A DNA stretch of 64,000 nucleotides from Cytophaga hutchinsonii ATCC 33406 (GCF_000014145.1 NC_008255.1:3054001-3118000); one strand, 5' to 3'; positions 52,227 to 61,183 are shown, numbered from the stretch's first letter. Notes: generated from the sequence alone by a model not told the origin. Program-made: numbers and translations.

Positions 52227-52709
52227 CTAAATAGAATGTTTACTGCGAATATAGTGTAATAATTCATAGGATGAACGTTCCAGCATATCAAAAACTTCAT
52301 AAAAACCTTCCTGGCCTCCATAATATGGATCGGGTACATTGGCTCCTGCATGCTGCAAATCGAAATCACGCATCAGAAATATTTCTGCACGCATTTTTGT
52401 TGCCGACATCAATGCTTTTATGTTCGACAGGTTACTTGCATCCATAGCAATAATATAATCCTGGTTCATAAAATCTTCTGCAATAAATTCCTGCCCCAAA
52501 TGATTCAATACTATGTTTTTTTCTTTGCATGTTTGAATAGCACGCACATCCGGATGTTCACCAATATGGTAGCGGCTGGTGCCGGAAGAGTCTATTTGAA
52601 AGTGTTCCTGCAGATTATTTTTTTCCACAATTTTTCTGAAAATACCCTCTGCCATTGGAGATCTGCATATATTGCCTAAGCAAACAAACAGTACATTAAT
52701 TTTATTCAT
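52227..52709 (-). CDS. Low-molecular-weight protein tyrosine phosphatase
   Basis: The 160-residue cytoplasmic phosphatase has the active-site CX5R loop C10-LGNIC-R16-S at its N terminus and the general acid D127 in the DPYYGG loop. It has the single-domain size of the family and a helical end (FDMLERSSYELLHYI). In other bacteria such enzymes are paired with BY-kinases in polysaccharide export, or act alone. Here the partner is a fructosamine kinase, an operon pairing also seen elsewhere in Bacteroidota from memory. Confidence 0.95.
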   Translation of the reverse strand: MNKINVLFVCLGNICRSPMAEGIFRKIVEKNNLQEHFQIDSSGTSRYHIGEHPDVRAIQTCKEKNIVLNHLGQEFIAEDFMNQDYIIAMDASNLSNIKALMSATKMRAEIFLMRDFDLQHAGANVPDPYYGGQEGFYEVFDMLERSSYELLHYIRSKHSI

Positions 52710-52852
52710 TTCTATGAATTGATTCTAAGCTCAAATTAATTTATTTTTATGGAAATAAAATTCAACAATTCAAAATTTAGTATATCCTTTTTAAATTAAT
52801 AACGTTAAAAATATTAAAATATTAACTCTTGTTAACTCGTTTGACCCCATAA

Positions 52853-53041
52853 ATGAAAAACTCAAGTATATTTTCCGTTAAGATTTTGACGTTGTACGTA
52901 ATAATTTTTATAAGTTTTTTAGCTAAAACATACACAATACCCAATTTCCATGATCTTGTTACCATTGCACATAAAACAATCAGTAATAATTATTTTGCTG
53001 AAATTATAAATAATCCGCTAAAACCTCATCAAGCGCGCTAA
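52853..53041 (+). CDS. Doubtful small membrane ORF, 62 codons
   Basis: The product MKNSSIFSVKILTLYVIIFISFL has one predicted membrane helix and a short polar tail. It lies in AT-rich DNA between the phosphatase and the Fur-family gene, without a recognised promoter. Random AT-rich frames often look like this, so it is listed only as a possibility. Confidence 0.25.
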   Translation: MKNSSIFSVKILTLYVIIFISFLAKTYTIPNFHDLVTIAHKTISNNYFAEIINNPLKPHQAR

Positions 53042-53071
53042 CAAAAGACTTTTCATGAAATTGTTTTTTTA

Positions 53072-53079
53072 TAATTTTG
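53072..53079 (+). promoter_or_regulatory. Probable -7 element of the Fur-family gene
   Basis: TAATTTTG matches TAnnTTTG. The TTG start lies 63 nt downstream in an AT-rich leader, which may hold the regulator's own operator. Confidence 0.4.
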
Positions 53080-53142
53080 AATCAAAGAAACCATTCTTTA
53101 TACTTGTAACTAATTATTAAATAATAATAATTATCAACAAGT

Positions 53143-53610
53143 TTGATTCAGCAACCCAAGCATACTCTCCTTTCTTTAGAGGAAATTAAAGGTAAGTTAA
53201 GCCAGTTTGGTCTTAAAGCAACACATCAGCGTATCGTAGTTTTTGATGCGCTGCAAAAGATGCCTATTCACCCTTCTGCTGAAGAAGTCTACACGCTGAT
53301 ACACCCAAGCAGTCCTTCGATTTCAGTAGCAACTGTTTATAATACACTGGATAGTTTTGTAGAAGCCAGACTCATTGCCAAAGTTTCTTCAGAAGGGGGG
53401 AAAAGCAAGTATGATTTTAACACGCATCATCACCACCATATTTACCTGACAAATACAGATGAGATACTGGATTACCATGATTCAGAATTACTGGATCTGA
53501 TTCAGGAATATTTAAATAAAAAACAATTAACAAATATCTCTATTCAGGATTTTCAGCTGCACATTAAAGCAGAGAAAATCAATCTGAATAAAGAAGTTGA
53601 TATCAACTAA
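53143..53610 (+). CDS. Fur-family (PerR-like) metal or peroxide regulator
   Basis: A 155-residue repressor with a TTG start (MIQQPKHTLL); no in-frame ATG is available before the DNA-binding domain. The winged helix contains FGLKATHQRIVVFDALQKM and the recognition helix SVATVYNTLDSFVEARLI. The metal-site HHHHH run (residues about 100-104) and a downstream Asp/Glu-rich dimer domain follow. The CxxC pairs of the structural zinc site are absent. It stands 34 bp before a peroxiredoxin gene on the same strand, which supports peroxide sensing, but the sensed metal is unproven. Confidence 0.88.
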   Translation: MIQQPKHTLLSLEEIKGKLSQFGLKATHQRIVVFDALQKMPIHPSAEEVYTLIHPSSPSISVATVYNTLDSFVEARLIAKVSSEGGKSKYDFNTHHHHHIYLTNTDEILDYHDSELLDLIQEYLNKKQLTNISIQDFQLHIKAEKINLNKEVDIN

Positions 53611-53644
53611 GTAACTAATCATTCACTATAAAATAAATTCGAAT

Positions 53645-54274
53645 ATGTCATTAGTAGGAAAAAAAGCACCATCATTTGTTGCACCAGCCGTATTAAACGG
53701 ATATGAAGTTGTTGAAGCGTTTTCATTAGATCAGTACTTAGGAAAAAAATATGTCGTATTTTATTTTTACCCAAAGGATTTCACATTTGTATGCCCGACT
53801 GAAATTTTAGCTTTTCAGGAAAAATTAGCTGCTTTTGAAGCAAAAGATACAGTTGTAGTTGGCTGTTCAACCGATACGGAAAACTCTCACTTCGCATGGT
53901 TATCAATGCCTAAAAACAAAGGCGGTATTCAAGGTGTTAAATATCCGTTGGTAGCTGATACAGCAAAAACAATTGCTACTAACTACGGTGTATTGGGCGG
54001 TAACTTTGACATTGATGACAATGGTCAAATGATCTTTGTTGGTGCACCGATCGCATACAGAGGTACATTCCTGATTGACAAAGAAGGTATTGTCCGTCAT
54101 GAAACGGTGAATGATTTCCCATTGGGCCGTAACATTGATGAGACATTACGTATGGTTGAGGCATTACAGCACGTTGAAAAATTCGGCGAAGTTTGTCCTG
54201 CAAACTGGGGCGAAGGTAAAGAAGCCATGAAAGCTACGGTTGAAGGTGTTTCTGATTACTTAGCTAAGAATTAG
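53645..54274 (+). CDS. Typical 2-Cys peroxiredoxin (AhpC/Prx1 type)
   Basis: The 209-residue enzyme reduces hydrogen and alkyl peroxides. Peroxidatic C50 lies in DFTFVCPTEI and resolving C184 in GEVCPANWGEG. The C-terminal YLAKN tail and the GVKYPLVADTAKTIATNYGVL segment are usual. It is probably co-expressed with, and controlled by, the Fur-family gene. Its TAG stop is formed by the first unit of a heptad array. Confidence 0.95.
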   Translation: MSLVGKKAPSFVAPAVLNGYEVVEAFSLDQYLGKKYVVFYFYPKDFTFVCPTEILAFQEKLAAFEAKDTVVVGCSTDTENSHFAWLSMPKNKGGIQGVKYPLVADTAKTIATNYGVLGGNFDIDDNGQMIFVGAPIAYRGTFLIDKEGIVRHETVNDFPLGRNIDETLRMVEALQHVEKFGEVCPANWGEGKEAMKATVEGVSDYLAKN

Positions 54275-54374
54275 TACTAAGTACAGAGTAAAAAAAGGGA
54301 AGAACAGTAGTTCTTCCCTCTTTATTTTTTCATAATGTGCCTGCTCTTTTTTATACTCTGTACTTTGTACTACT
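54271..54374. repeat. Inverted pair of heptad arrays at two convergent stop codons
   Basis: Left array 54271-54291 (TTAGTAC, TAAGTAC type) and right array 54354-54374 (TACTCTG, TACTTTG type); the central 19 bp match as an inverted repeat with one mismatch. The TAG of the peroxiredoxin (54272-54274) and that of the MFS gene (54370-54372) both fall inside the arrays. A terminator lies between them. Confidence 0.78.
54296..54330 (+). terminator. Terminator of the peroxiredoxin gene
   Basis: AGGGAAGAAC / GTTCTTCCCT with an AGTA loop, followed by CTTTATTTTTT. Confidence 0.9.
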
Positions 54375-55647
54375 CTTCCACATAATCCAGGTCTTTCCCA
54401 AACGTTTCAGGGAGCTGTGAAATTGCCCAGAAGGAAATAGCAAATAAGATTGCAGACACAACCAATGCAGCATACGTAAGGTCACCTAATTTTCCCGGAG
54501 CTCTCAAATAATCAAACAACATAGCAATAACAACCAGCGAACCGCGCACAAAATTAGGCACTGTAGTAGCCGTGGTTGAACGCAGGTTTGTACCAAACTG
54601 CTCGGATGCTACCGTTACAAACATGGCCCAGAAGCCTACAGAAAAACCCAGCAGCGTAATCATTACGTAATAAATGGTTGTGCTTACATCTGACAGATTC
54701 AGATATACCAAAATCATTCCCATACAGAACAGATAAAAAATATAGAATGCTTTTTTTCTGCTTTTTAACACTTGCGATAACGCACCGCTTGCAATATCTC
54801 CGAAAACCAAACCGGCATAGCAGAACATAATGCTGTATTCCCTTTCCAGTAAGCCATTATTGCTGATGCCCATTTCGCCGGCAAACTCCGGAGCCCGGCC
54901 AATTAAAATACCGATTACAAACCAGATCGGAGAACCGATCAGAATGCAGTATACATATTTAAGCAGAATCTTTTTGTGTTTAAACAAATCGAAGAAGTTG
55001 CCGTGCTGCACATTTTCTTTTTTTGATTTTTCAAACATACCGGATTCAAATACACCGATACGAAGCATCAATAACGAAAGCCCCAAACCGCCGCCGATAA
55101 AATAAGCGATCTGCCAGGATAAAAACTTCCCTACAAGCGCCGCAACTATTGCCCCTGTTACCCCTACCGAAGCAACGATCATAGTACCATATCCCCGCTT
55201 TTCCTTACTCATTACTTCACTTACCAGAGTTATACCTGCTCCAAGTTCTCCGGCTAAACCAAAGCCTGCAATGAACCTTAAAATACCATAAGCTAAAAAC
55301 GCCTGATCCTTGTCGTGAAATACATCTACAAAACCATTGGCAATGTTTGCCAGCGAATACATAATAATGGAACCAAACAGCACCGATAAACGGCCTTTTT
55401 TATCTCCCAGAATCCCCCAGAAAACACCGCCCAACAGCATGCCGATCATTTGAATATCAAGCAGCGATTGAAATTCATCGATGATGTTCTCCTGTACCCC
55501 AATACCTTTGATACTTTTAACACCAATGATTAAAAACAAAACCAGGTCGTATACATCTACAAAATACCCCAAAGCAGCTACTAAAACGGTTGTTGTTATT
55601 GCTTTACCAACCTGTTGCTGTTGTTTATCCAAATCTAACGTTGTCAT
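54370..55647 (-). CDS. Major facilitator superfamily transporter
   Basis: A 425-residue inner-membrane protein with twelve predicted helices. The loop 2-3 motif is GILGDKKGRLSVLFG, and RFIAGFGLAGELGAGITLVSEVM resembles the sugar or metabolite/proton symporter branch. Lys/Glu-rich loops separate helices 6 and 7 (FESGMFEKSKKENVQHGN). The substrate is unknown. It is convergent with the peroxiredoxin gene. Confidence 0.88.
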   Translation of the reverse strand: MTTLDLDKQQQQVGKAITTTVLVAALGYFVDVYDLVLFLIIGVKSIKGIGVQENIIDEFQSLLDIQMIGMLLGGVFWGILGDKKGRLSVLFGSIIMYSLANIANGFVDVFHDKDQAFLAYGILRFIAGFGLAGELGAGITLVSEVMSKEKRGYGTMIVASVGVTGAIVAALVGKFLSWQIAYFIGGGLGLSLLMLRIGVFESGMFEKSKKENVQHGNFFDLFKHKKILLKYVYCILIGSPIWFVIGILIGRAPEFAGEMGISNNGLLEREYSIMFCYAGLVFGDIASGALSQVLKSRKKAFYIFYLFCMGMILVYLNLSDVSTTIYYVMITLLGFSVGFWAMFVTVASEQFGTNLRSTTATTVPNFVRGSLVVIAMLFDYLRAPGKLGDLTYAALVVSAILFAISFWAISQLPETFGKDLDYVEE

Positions 55648-55733
55648 ACACTATTTTTTCTTAAAAATCCACGCAAAATACAAAAGACTTGGATGCTTAT
55701 CAAACATCTACAATTTCGTACCTTGCAGTACTT

Positions 55734-57017
55734 ATGAAAGTTGCATACGACATTTCCATACATGTATATAATTGGCTTATCCGGATTGCTGCCCTATCCG
55801 GCAATAAAAAAGCGAAGCTGATTCAAAAAGGCAGAAACGAGACCTTTTCTAAAATTGCGGCTTTCAAAAAAACGACCTCAAATGCCGTTGCACTTTTTCA
55901 TTGTGCTTCATTAGGTGAATTTGAACAGGCGCGTCCCGTTATCGAAGCATTTAAAAAGAACTATCCTGCTTATAAAATTGCCGTAAGTTTCTTTTCCCCA
56001 TCGGGGTATGAGATCCGGAAAAATTATTCCGAAGCGGACCTTGTAATCTATCTTCCGGCCGATACAAAAAAGTCTGCGCAAACATTCATCCATGAACTGG
56101 CGCCGGATATGGTTTTTATTGTTAAGTATGAATTCTGGCTGAATTTACTGGATGCTATTGAAGCCAAAAACATCTCCTTGTTTTTAATTTCCGGAAGGTT
56201 CAGAGAAAATCTTTTATTCTTCAAAAAAGGCGGGCACTTTATGCGCCAGCGATTAAAAGCGTTCACACATTTTTTCCTGCAGGATAATGCTTCCGGTGAA
56301 TTATTAACGTCTATCAATTTTACTAACTGGAGTGTTTCAGGTGATACCCGCTTTGACCGTGTACAGCAGACTGCATCAAAGACAATACAGATACCGGAAG
56401 TGGAAGCATTCAAAGCCCAGTCTCCCTTGCTTGTTATCGGCAGCGGCTGGGATAAAGACATGGATGTATTGATTCCGTTTATGAATGCATTTGAAAAGGA
56501 GTTGAAAATTATTTATGCCCCGCATGAAATTCACGATGCAGAGATAAAAAAAATTGAAGCGAAGGTTCAAAAAAAATCCATCCGGTTTTCAAAATTGAAA
56601 GAGCAGGCGCATACGGCTGCAGATGTATTAATCATTGACAACATCGGTATGCTGTCTTCTATTTATGCCTATGCGGATTATGCCTACGTTGGCGGCGCTT
56701 TCGGAAGCGGTCTGCATAATATTCTGGAGCCGGCGGTGTTTGGCCCTGCTGTATTCTTCGGGCCACACCATAAAAAATTCCCTGAAGCTTACTGGCTTAT
56801 TTCATTGGGTTACGGCTTTAGTATTTCAACAACAGAAGAATTTACCAAACACTTCGAGATGATTTATACCTCAGAAGAATTAAGACATTCCATAAAAAAA
56901 GGATTGCAGAGCACCATGCTTCAGGCATGCGGTGCCACAGATCATATTATGCATACATTATCTGTACTAGCTGACAAACAAGCAGTATCTGCAGCTTCAC
57001 CCCCGGCTTCTATATGA
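55734..57017 (+). CDS. kdtA: 3-deoxy-D-manno-octulosonic-acid (Kdo) transferase
   Basis: About 427 residues from the ATG at 55734 (MKVAYDISIHVYNWLIR), which gives the usual N-terminal membrane anchor; upstream ATGs in frame would add 15 residues of poor fit. Family motifs include LFHCASLGEFEQARPVIE (acceptor side), FFSPSGYEIRKN, PDMVFIVKYEFW, and the donor site GGAFGSGLHNILEPAVFG. The GT30 enzyme adds Kdo to lipid A precursor at the cytoplasmic membrane face. The rsgA gene overlaps its stop (ATGA). Confidence 0.94.
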   Translation: MKVAYDISIHVYNWLIRIAALSGNKKAKLIQKGRNETFSKIAAFKKTTSNAVALFHCASLGEFEQARPVIEAFKKNYPAYKIAVSFFSPSGYEIRKNYSEADLVIYLPADTKKSAQTFIHELAPDMVFIVKYEFWLNLLDAIEAKNISLFLISGRFRENLLFFKKGGHFMRQRLKAFTHFFLQDNASGELLTSINFTNWSVSGDTRFDRVQQTASKTIQIPEVEAFKAQSPLLVIGSGWDKDMDVLIPFMNAFEKELKIIYAPHEIHDAEIKKIEAKVQKKSIRFSKLKEQAHTAADVLIIDNIGMLSSIYAYADYAYVGGAFGSGLHNILEPAVFGPAVFFGPHHKKFPEAYWLISLGYGFSISTTEEFTKHFEMIYTSEELRHSIKKGLQSTMLQACGATDHIMHTLSVLADKQAVSAASPPASI

Positions 57018-57937
57018 AAGGTATTATTTATAAATCTACCGGCTCCTGGTATCTTGTAAAAGCAGAAGATGGCACATACTATAATGCCCGCCTTCGCGGT
57101 AAGTTCAAACACCTTGACCTGAAAGTTACCAATCCGCTTTCAGTAGGCGATTTCGTGGATATGAATATTGATCCGCTTACACCAACTGAAGCAATGATAT
57201 TTAACATTGAGCCACGCACCAATTACATCATCCGCAGATCTTCGCACAAAACTGCTTTCGGCCATCTGATAGCCTGTAACATTGATCAGAGTATTTTACT
57301 TGTTACCTTGAAGCAGCCAAAAACATCGATTGGTTTCATCGATCGCTTTTTAATTTCCTGTGAAGCGTTCCGTATTCCGGCAGTTATTGTATTCAATAAA
57401 TCTGATCTGTATAATGAAGCACTGATGGAAGAATATTTATACTTAAAAGATGTATACGAACCGCTGGGATATAGATGTATTCTTACATCGATGGAAAAAG
57501 AAAACGGTCTGGATGAATTAATGCCTTTATTACAGAACAAAATATCTGTAGTCTCCGGCCATTCAGGCGTAGGTAAATCTACCTTGATCAATAAAATATT
57601 CCCTCAGCTGGATATAAAAACAGATATTATTTCCGACCATTCACAAAAAGGGAAACATACAACTACATTTGCTGAGATGTATGACCTGAATGAAACTTCA
57701 AAAGTTATTGATACGCCAGGAATAAAAGAATTGGGTTTATTTGAAATTGAAAACGATGTGCTTTCCCACTATTTCCCGGAGATGCGGAGTTTGATGGGCC
57801 AGTGCCGCTTTCACAACTGCAAACACACGAATGAACCGGGCTGCAGGGTGAAAGAATATGTAGAAGCATTTAAGATAGCGCCTACGCGTTATGAAAGTTA
57901 CTGCAGCATTATCTTTGAAAAAGATACCCATCGTTAA
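57014..57937 (+). CDS. rsgA: Small ribosomal subunit GTPase RsgA
   Basis: A 307-residue circularly permuted GTPase that promotes late 30S maturation. An OB-fold N terminus (GIIYKSTGSWYLVKAEDGTYY) precedes the G domain in permuted order: G4 VFNKSDLYN, then G1 GHSGVGKSTLIN, and G3 DTPGIKELGL. The C-terminal zinc site is CRFHNCKHTNEPGC. The start overlaps the kdtA stop by 4 nt. All signature motifs are intact. Confidence 0.96.
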   Translation: MKGIIYKSTGSWYLVKAEDGTYYNARLRGKFKHLDLKVTNPLSVGDFVDMNIDPLTPTEAMIFNIEPRTNYIIRRSSHKTAFGHLIACNIDQSILLVTLKQPKTSIGFIDRFLISCEAFRIPAVIVFNKSDLYNEALMEEYLYLKDVYEPLGYRCILTSMEKENGLDELMPLLQNKISVVSGHSGVGKSTLINKIFPQLDIKTDIISDHSQKGKHTTTFAEMYDLNETSKVIDTPGIKELGLFEIENDVLSHYFPEMRSLMGQCRFHNCKHTNEPGCRVKEYVEAFKIAPTRYESYCSIIFEKDTHR

Positions 57938-57946
57938 TGGGTTATT

Positions 57947-58009
57947 AAACCTGTAAGGATTTTTTTATCTGTGTCATTAAAATTTTAGCTGATTAATCCT
58001 TATAGGTTT
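57947..58009. terminator. Long-loop hairpin of the AACCTATAAGG type
   Basis: 15-nt arms (57947-57961 and 57995-58009) with one G-T wobble and a 33-nt loop, between the convergent rsgA and TerB-like genes. CCTTATAGGTT is shared with the hairpin at 38841-38872. Confidence 0.65.
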
Positions 58010-58013
58010 GGTT

Positions 58014-58442
58014 TTATTTCAGAAGGTTTGTTACCTTTTCTCTTATCTCCTCTTCGGTCAATTCATATTTAATGCCGTTGTACATTTCTCTAATAATCAA
58101 GGGAACTTTTGATGGTGTATAGCCGATCAATAAACCGATCTCATTACAAAAATCAAATTCTGTTTCATCCAATAAATTATCATTCAGAATAAGGTTCAAT
58201 AAATAAAACAGCTGATCAAAACGTTCTTCATTGGTTTGCGGTTGGGTCTTAACTTTATCCGCATTTATATCTGTCATCAATGAACGGATTTCATTTCCGC
58301 GCATACCATTTTTTTCTGCGATATCAATGATCTTTTGTACTTCAGCCGGACGTTCCTGTTTATCGGCATTTAAGAGTCTAAGGTATTCTACCAAATGGTT
58401 TTTTACCTCGCCTTCTTTTTTGCTAAAGAATTTATATACCAT
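58014..58442 (-). CDS. TerB-like helical protein
   Basis: About 142 residues from the ATG at 58442 (MVYKFFSKKEGEVKNHLVEYL); the frame is open to 58481. It is helical and acidic, with LLNADKQERPAEVQKIIDIAEKNGM and LILNDNLLDETEFDFCNEIGLLIGY, a pattern that resembles the tandem helical repeats of TerB/DjlA-N-like domains. This is a resemblance only. It is cytoplasmic, monocistronic, and of unknown function. Confidence 0.75.
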   Translation of the reverse strand: MVYKFFSKKEGEVKNHLVEYLRLLNADKQERPAEVQKIIDIAEKNGMRGNEIRSLMTDINADKVKTQPQTNEERFDQLFYLLNLILNDNLLDETEFDFCNEIGLLIGYTPSKVPLIIREMYNGIKYELTEEEIREKVTNLLK

Positions 58443-58571
58443 AATGCGCTGATTTAGATGTCCCGTATTCAAACGAACCAATACCTGCTATAGGTCTTGT
58501 TACGATAAATAACGAATAAAGTACGTAAAAATTCAAAAAAAACGATACAAAATTACTGCTTCGCTTCTCCG

Positions 58572-60002
58572 TTAAAACATCAATTGATATTGCAATACAA
58601 ACATTCCCTTGCGCGTTGTCTGTTCAGGAGCATCAGCCAGCGTTGCCTGTGCAAAGAATGGCCTGTTCTGATAATCAACTGATATTTTAGAGTTATGTCC
58701 TTTCATCAGCCAGTTTATACCCACATTAAATACCGTCATAGGTTTGTAGTTGAAAAACTGAAATCCTGAAACCTGTGTCATTGCATACGGCATCAGGGTA
58801 CCGTGTTCGCCAAGCAAATTATCTTTCATCTTATAACCAAGCTGTGCAGAGAAGGTGCTTCCGGTACCATTCATGGCAAAAGCACTCCCCCCGCCGCTTG
58901 TGTACGTGCCGGGTCTTCCGCTGTATGCTTGTCCGCCATCCGCTGCATTCATCACACCCAGATTACGCACATAATTTCTTCCGTAATCGCTGTATAAATA
59001 TGCCGCATAAAAACTGATTGCTGTATTGGTTTCTTTATTCAGTGGTGCGCCATACATTACGTCAATACCAAGTGTAACATATTGATGTGTTATTGTATCT
59101 GCTCCGCCTGGTGCTGAAGCATTCGCTTCTTTATACCACATAGCATCTTTCTGGTATTGCAGTCCGACGCCGATATTGAATATTTTTTTTGTCCCATGAT
59201 AGGTTCCTGCCATGTAGGGATTTTTATTTGCTTCCTGATCCAGGAATTGATACGCCATGTAGGTATTCAACTGAGGATTTGGGTTTCTGGTAGAAAATGT
59301 TGCAACGTTATTCTGCATGTTTCCCAGCTCTCCGATACCTGCCTGGCCCGTTCCGCTTTTATTTGCTGCTGTATTTACAAGAAATGGTTTTGCAATACTG
59401 ACACGATAATCGAGTTTACCTATTTTACCTTTGGCATATATCATCATCCGACGTACAAACTGATCGTTCAGATCATTTGTTGTCTGCTGATAAATCATTC
59501 CATCCATGCCCATTATTGAAGCTACAGCCAGCGATGAATAACGAAGCGGCCCAACCCATGAACCTAAACCGGCGCCAATAGATAAATGTTTTTTAATACA
59601 TTCATAATCACCTGTTGCGTCCATTAAAAACAATCCGAACTTCCGTTCAGAAGTAAATCCAAAACTATTTTGCCCAACCTGTGTGTAGAAAAATGCACGA
59701 TCCGTTAATTGCGCAAAAGCCTGAAAACGTACGCGTCTCAAACCTACGTCAAAGGTATTTTCAGCATTTGCAGCTTGTCCGTTAATTGTACTCCCCGGAT
59801 TATTTTCATTGTATCTGACCCAAGCCTGAAGCAATCCGGTAAATTGTACATAATGACTGCCATCTTCATTCAATGCTATTCTCAATGGCTTTATAACCTG
59901 AGGTTTGATTTCTTTTTTAGCAGGCGGTATAATAGTATCCTGTTGTGCAACTGCAGTAAACGCAGATAGAAGAATCAAGATTGCTATACGTATTTTTTTC
60001 AT
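58572..60002 (-). CDS. Outer-membrane porin, OprO/OprP-like
   Basis: A 476-residue beta-barrel protein with a signal peptide (MKKIRIAILILLSAFTAVAQQ). The body is a long series of amphipathic strands with aromatic girdles, such as VQFTGLLQAWVRYNENN, DVGLRRVRFQAFAQLTDRAFFYTQVGQ and ISFYAAYLYSDYGRNYVRNLG, and it ends in a Phe-terminated strand (VLQYQLMF). This layout resembles the phosphate-selective porin O/P family, in which FRRARL-like segments near the N terminus are diagnostic (here LRRVRFQA). Solute specificity cannot be read. SbtA is the next gene upstream on the same strand. Confidence 0.85.
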   Translation of the reverse strand: MKKIRIAILILLSAFTAVAQQDTIIPPAKKEIKPQVIKPLRIALNEDGSHYVQFTGLLQAWVRYNENNPGSTINGQAANAENTFDVGLRRVRFQAFAQLTDRAFFYTQVGQNSFGFTSERKFGLFLMDATGDYECIKKHLSIGAGLGSWVGPLRYSSLAVASIMGMDGMIYQQTTNDLNDQFVRRMMIYAKGKIGKLDYRVSIAKPFLVNTAANKSGTGQAGIGELGNMQNNVATFSTRNPNPQLNTYMAYQFLDQEANKNPYMAGTYHGTKKIFNIGVGLQYQKDAMWYKEANASAPGGADTITHQYVTLGIDVMYGAPLNKETNTAISFYAAYLYSDYGRNYVRNLGVMNAADGGQAYSGRPGTYTSGGGSAFAMNGTGSTFSAQLGYKMKDNLLGEHGTLMPYAMTQVSGFQFFNYKPMTVFNVGINWLMKGHNSKISVDYQNRPFFAQATLADAPEQTTRKGMFVLQYQLMF

Positions 60003-60095
60003 AGTAGGGTTTGTATGAAAACATGCTAGAAGTACACGTTAGACCAAAGGTAAAGTGTTTGTCTTTAAGTTTTATACTATATGAAGGGATAAATA

Positions 60096-60125
60096 CGAAG
60101 ATTCCGTATATATACGGAATCTTCG
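60096..60125. terminator. 30-bp perfect palindrome
   Basis: CGAAGATTCCGTATA and its complement without loop spacing, 74 bp after the sbtA stop and 94 bp before the porin start. It is either the sbtA terminator or an operator for the porin; the distal tract is weakly T-rich. Confidence 0.55.
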
Positions 60126-60199
60126 TTCAGGTAAAATGCGAACTGAACGTTTGTTTATCGGTAATATTTTTTCACTGTATCAGAAATAGTACCGCATCA

Positions 60200-61183
60200 T
60201 TAAATCAAGCTAGTGATAATTCCATAATAGACCGGAATACCTACTACGATATTAAATGTAAATGTAACCCCCAGCGACATGGGAAGCAGCAAACTCATAT
60301 TTGCCTGGGGTACGGCCATTCTCATGGCTGCTGGTACAGCGATGTATGAGGCGCTGGCACATAGTATCGTAAATAATAAGGCATCTCCGTGATTCAACCC
60401 AAGCAAATAAGAAATTATAATACCTAATGTTGCATTGATGATCGGGGTAAGAATACCAAATGCTACTAAGAATACACCGGATTGTTTTAACGCAGATAAT
60501 CTGCTGCCGGCTACAATACCCATATCCAGCAAGTATAAGCAAAGCATTCCTTTAAATATACCACCTACAAAAGGTTTAAGATCTACTTCACCGTGTTCGC
60601 CACCCAGGTATCCAATAATCATTGAACCGACAAGCAATACGATTGAGCCGTTAAAAAATGCTTCCCGCAAAACTTCTCCCATCTTTGAACCATGCGCGGC
60701 ATCAACGGAATGTTTTTCTTTGGATGTATTTTTCCGGATCATTAATAAACCTACAACGATTGCAGGCGATTCCATCAAGGCCATACCCGCAGTCATGTAA
60801 CCGCCGAAAGGTTCGTTCTGTCCGGTAAGAAAAGCCTGGGCTGTTGCAAAGGTTACGGCACTTACCGAACCATATGTTGCAGCGATAGCGCCGGCATCAT
60901 ATACATTCAGTTTTATTCTCAACACCCTGTAAGCAAAGATGGGTACAACAACAGCCATTACCATACAGGCAAGTATGATGTAAACGATCTTCAAAGTAAA
61001 CCCGCTGTGAAACAATTCTTCGCCACCTTTAATGCCGATGTCGAATAATAAATAAAGAGAAAAAAATTTTGCAATTGCCGGCGGCACTTCCAGATCCGAT
61101 TTGATTACAACAGCAATCAAACCAAGGAAAAAGAATAACACCGCAGGACTTGTAAAGTTGTCAATTACTGCGTGAAAATCCAT
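60200..61183 (-). CDS. SbtA-type sodium-dependent bicarbonate permease
   Basis: A 327-residue inner-membrane protein with about ten helices arranged as an inverted repeat. Family segments seen are SPAVLFFFLGLIAVVIKSDLEVPPA, LYLLFDIGIKGGEEL, AATYGSVSAVTFATA and SASYIAVPAAMRMAVPQAN. The SbtA (DUF897) family imports bicarbonate with Na+; it is best known from cyanobacteria but occurs in other phyla. No SbtB (PII-like) regulator gene is seen in this window. Substrate is inferred from the family. Confidence 0.88.
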   Translation of the reverse strand: MDFHAVIDNFTSPAVLFFFLGLIAVVIKSDLEVPPAIAKFFSLYLLFDIGIKGGEELFHSGFTLKIVYIILACMVMAVVVPIFAYRVLRIKLNVYDAGAIAATYGSVSAVTFATAQAFLTGQNEPFGGYMTAGMALMESPAIVVGLLMIRKNTSKEKHSVDAAHGSKMGEVLREAFFNGSIVLLVGSMIIGYLGGEHGEVDLKPFVGGIFKGMLCLYLLDMGIVAGSRLSALKQSGVFLVAFGILTPIINATLGIIISYLLGLNHGDALLFTILCASASYIAVPAAMRMAVPQANMSLLLPMSLGVTFTFNIVVGIPVYYGIITSLI

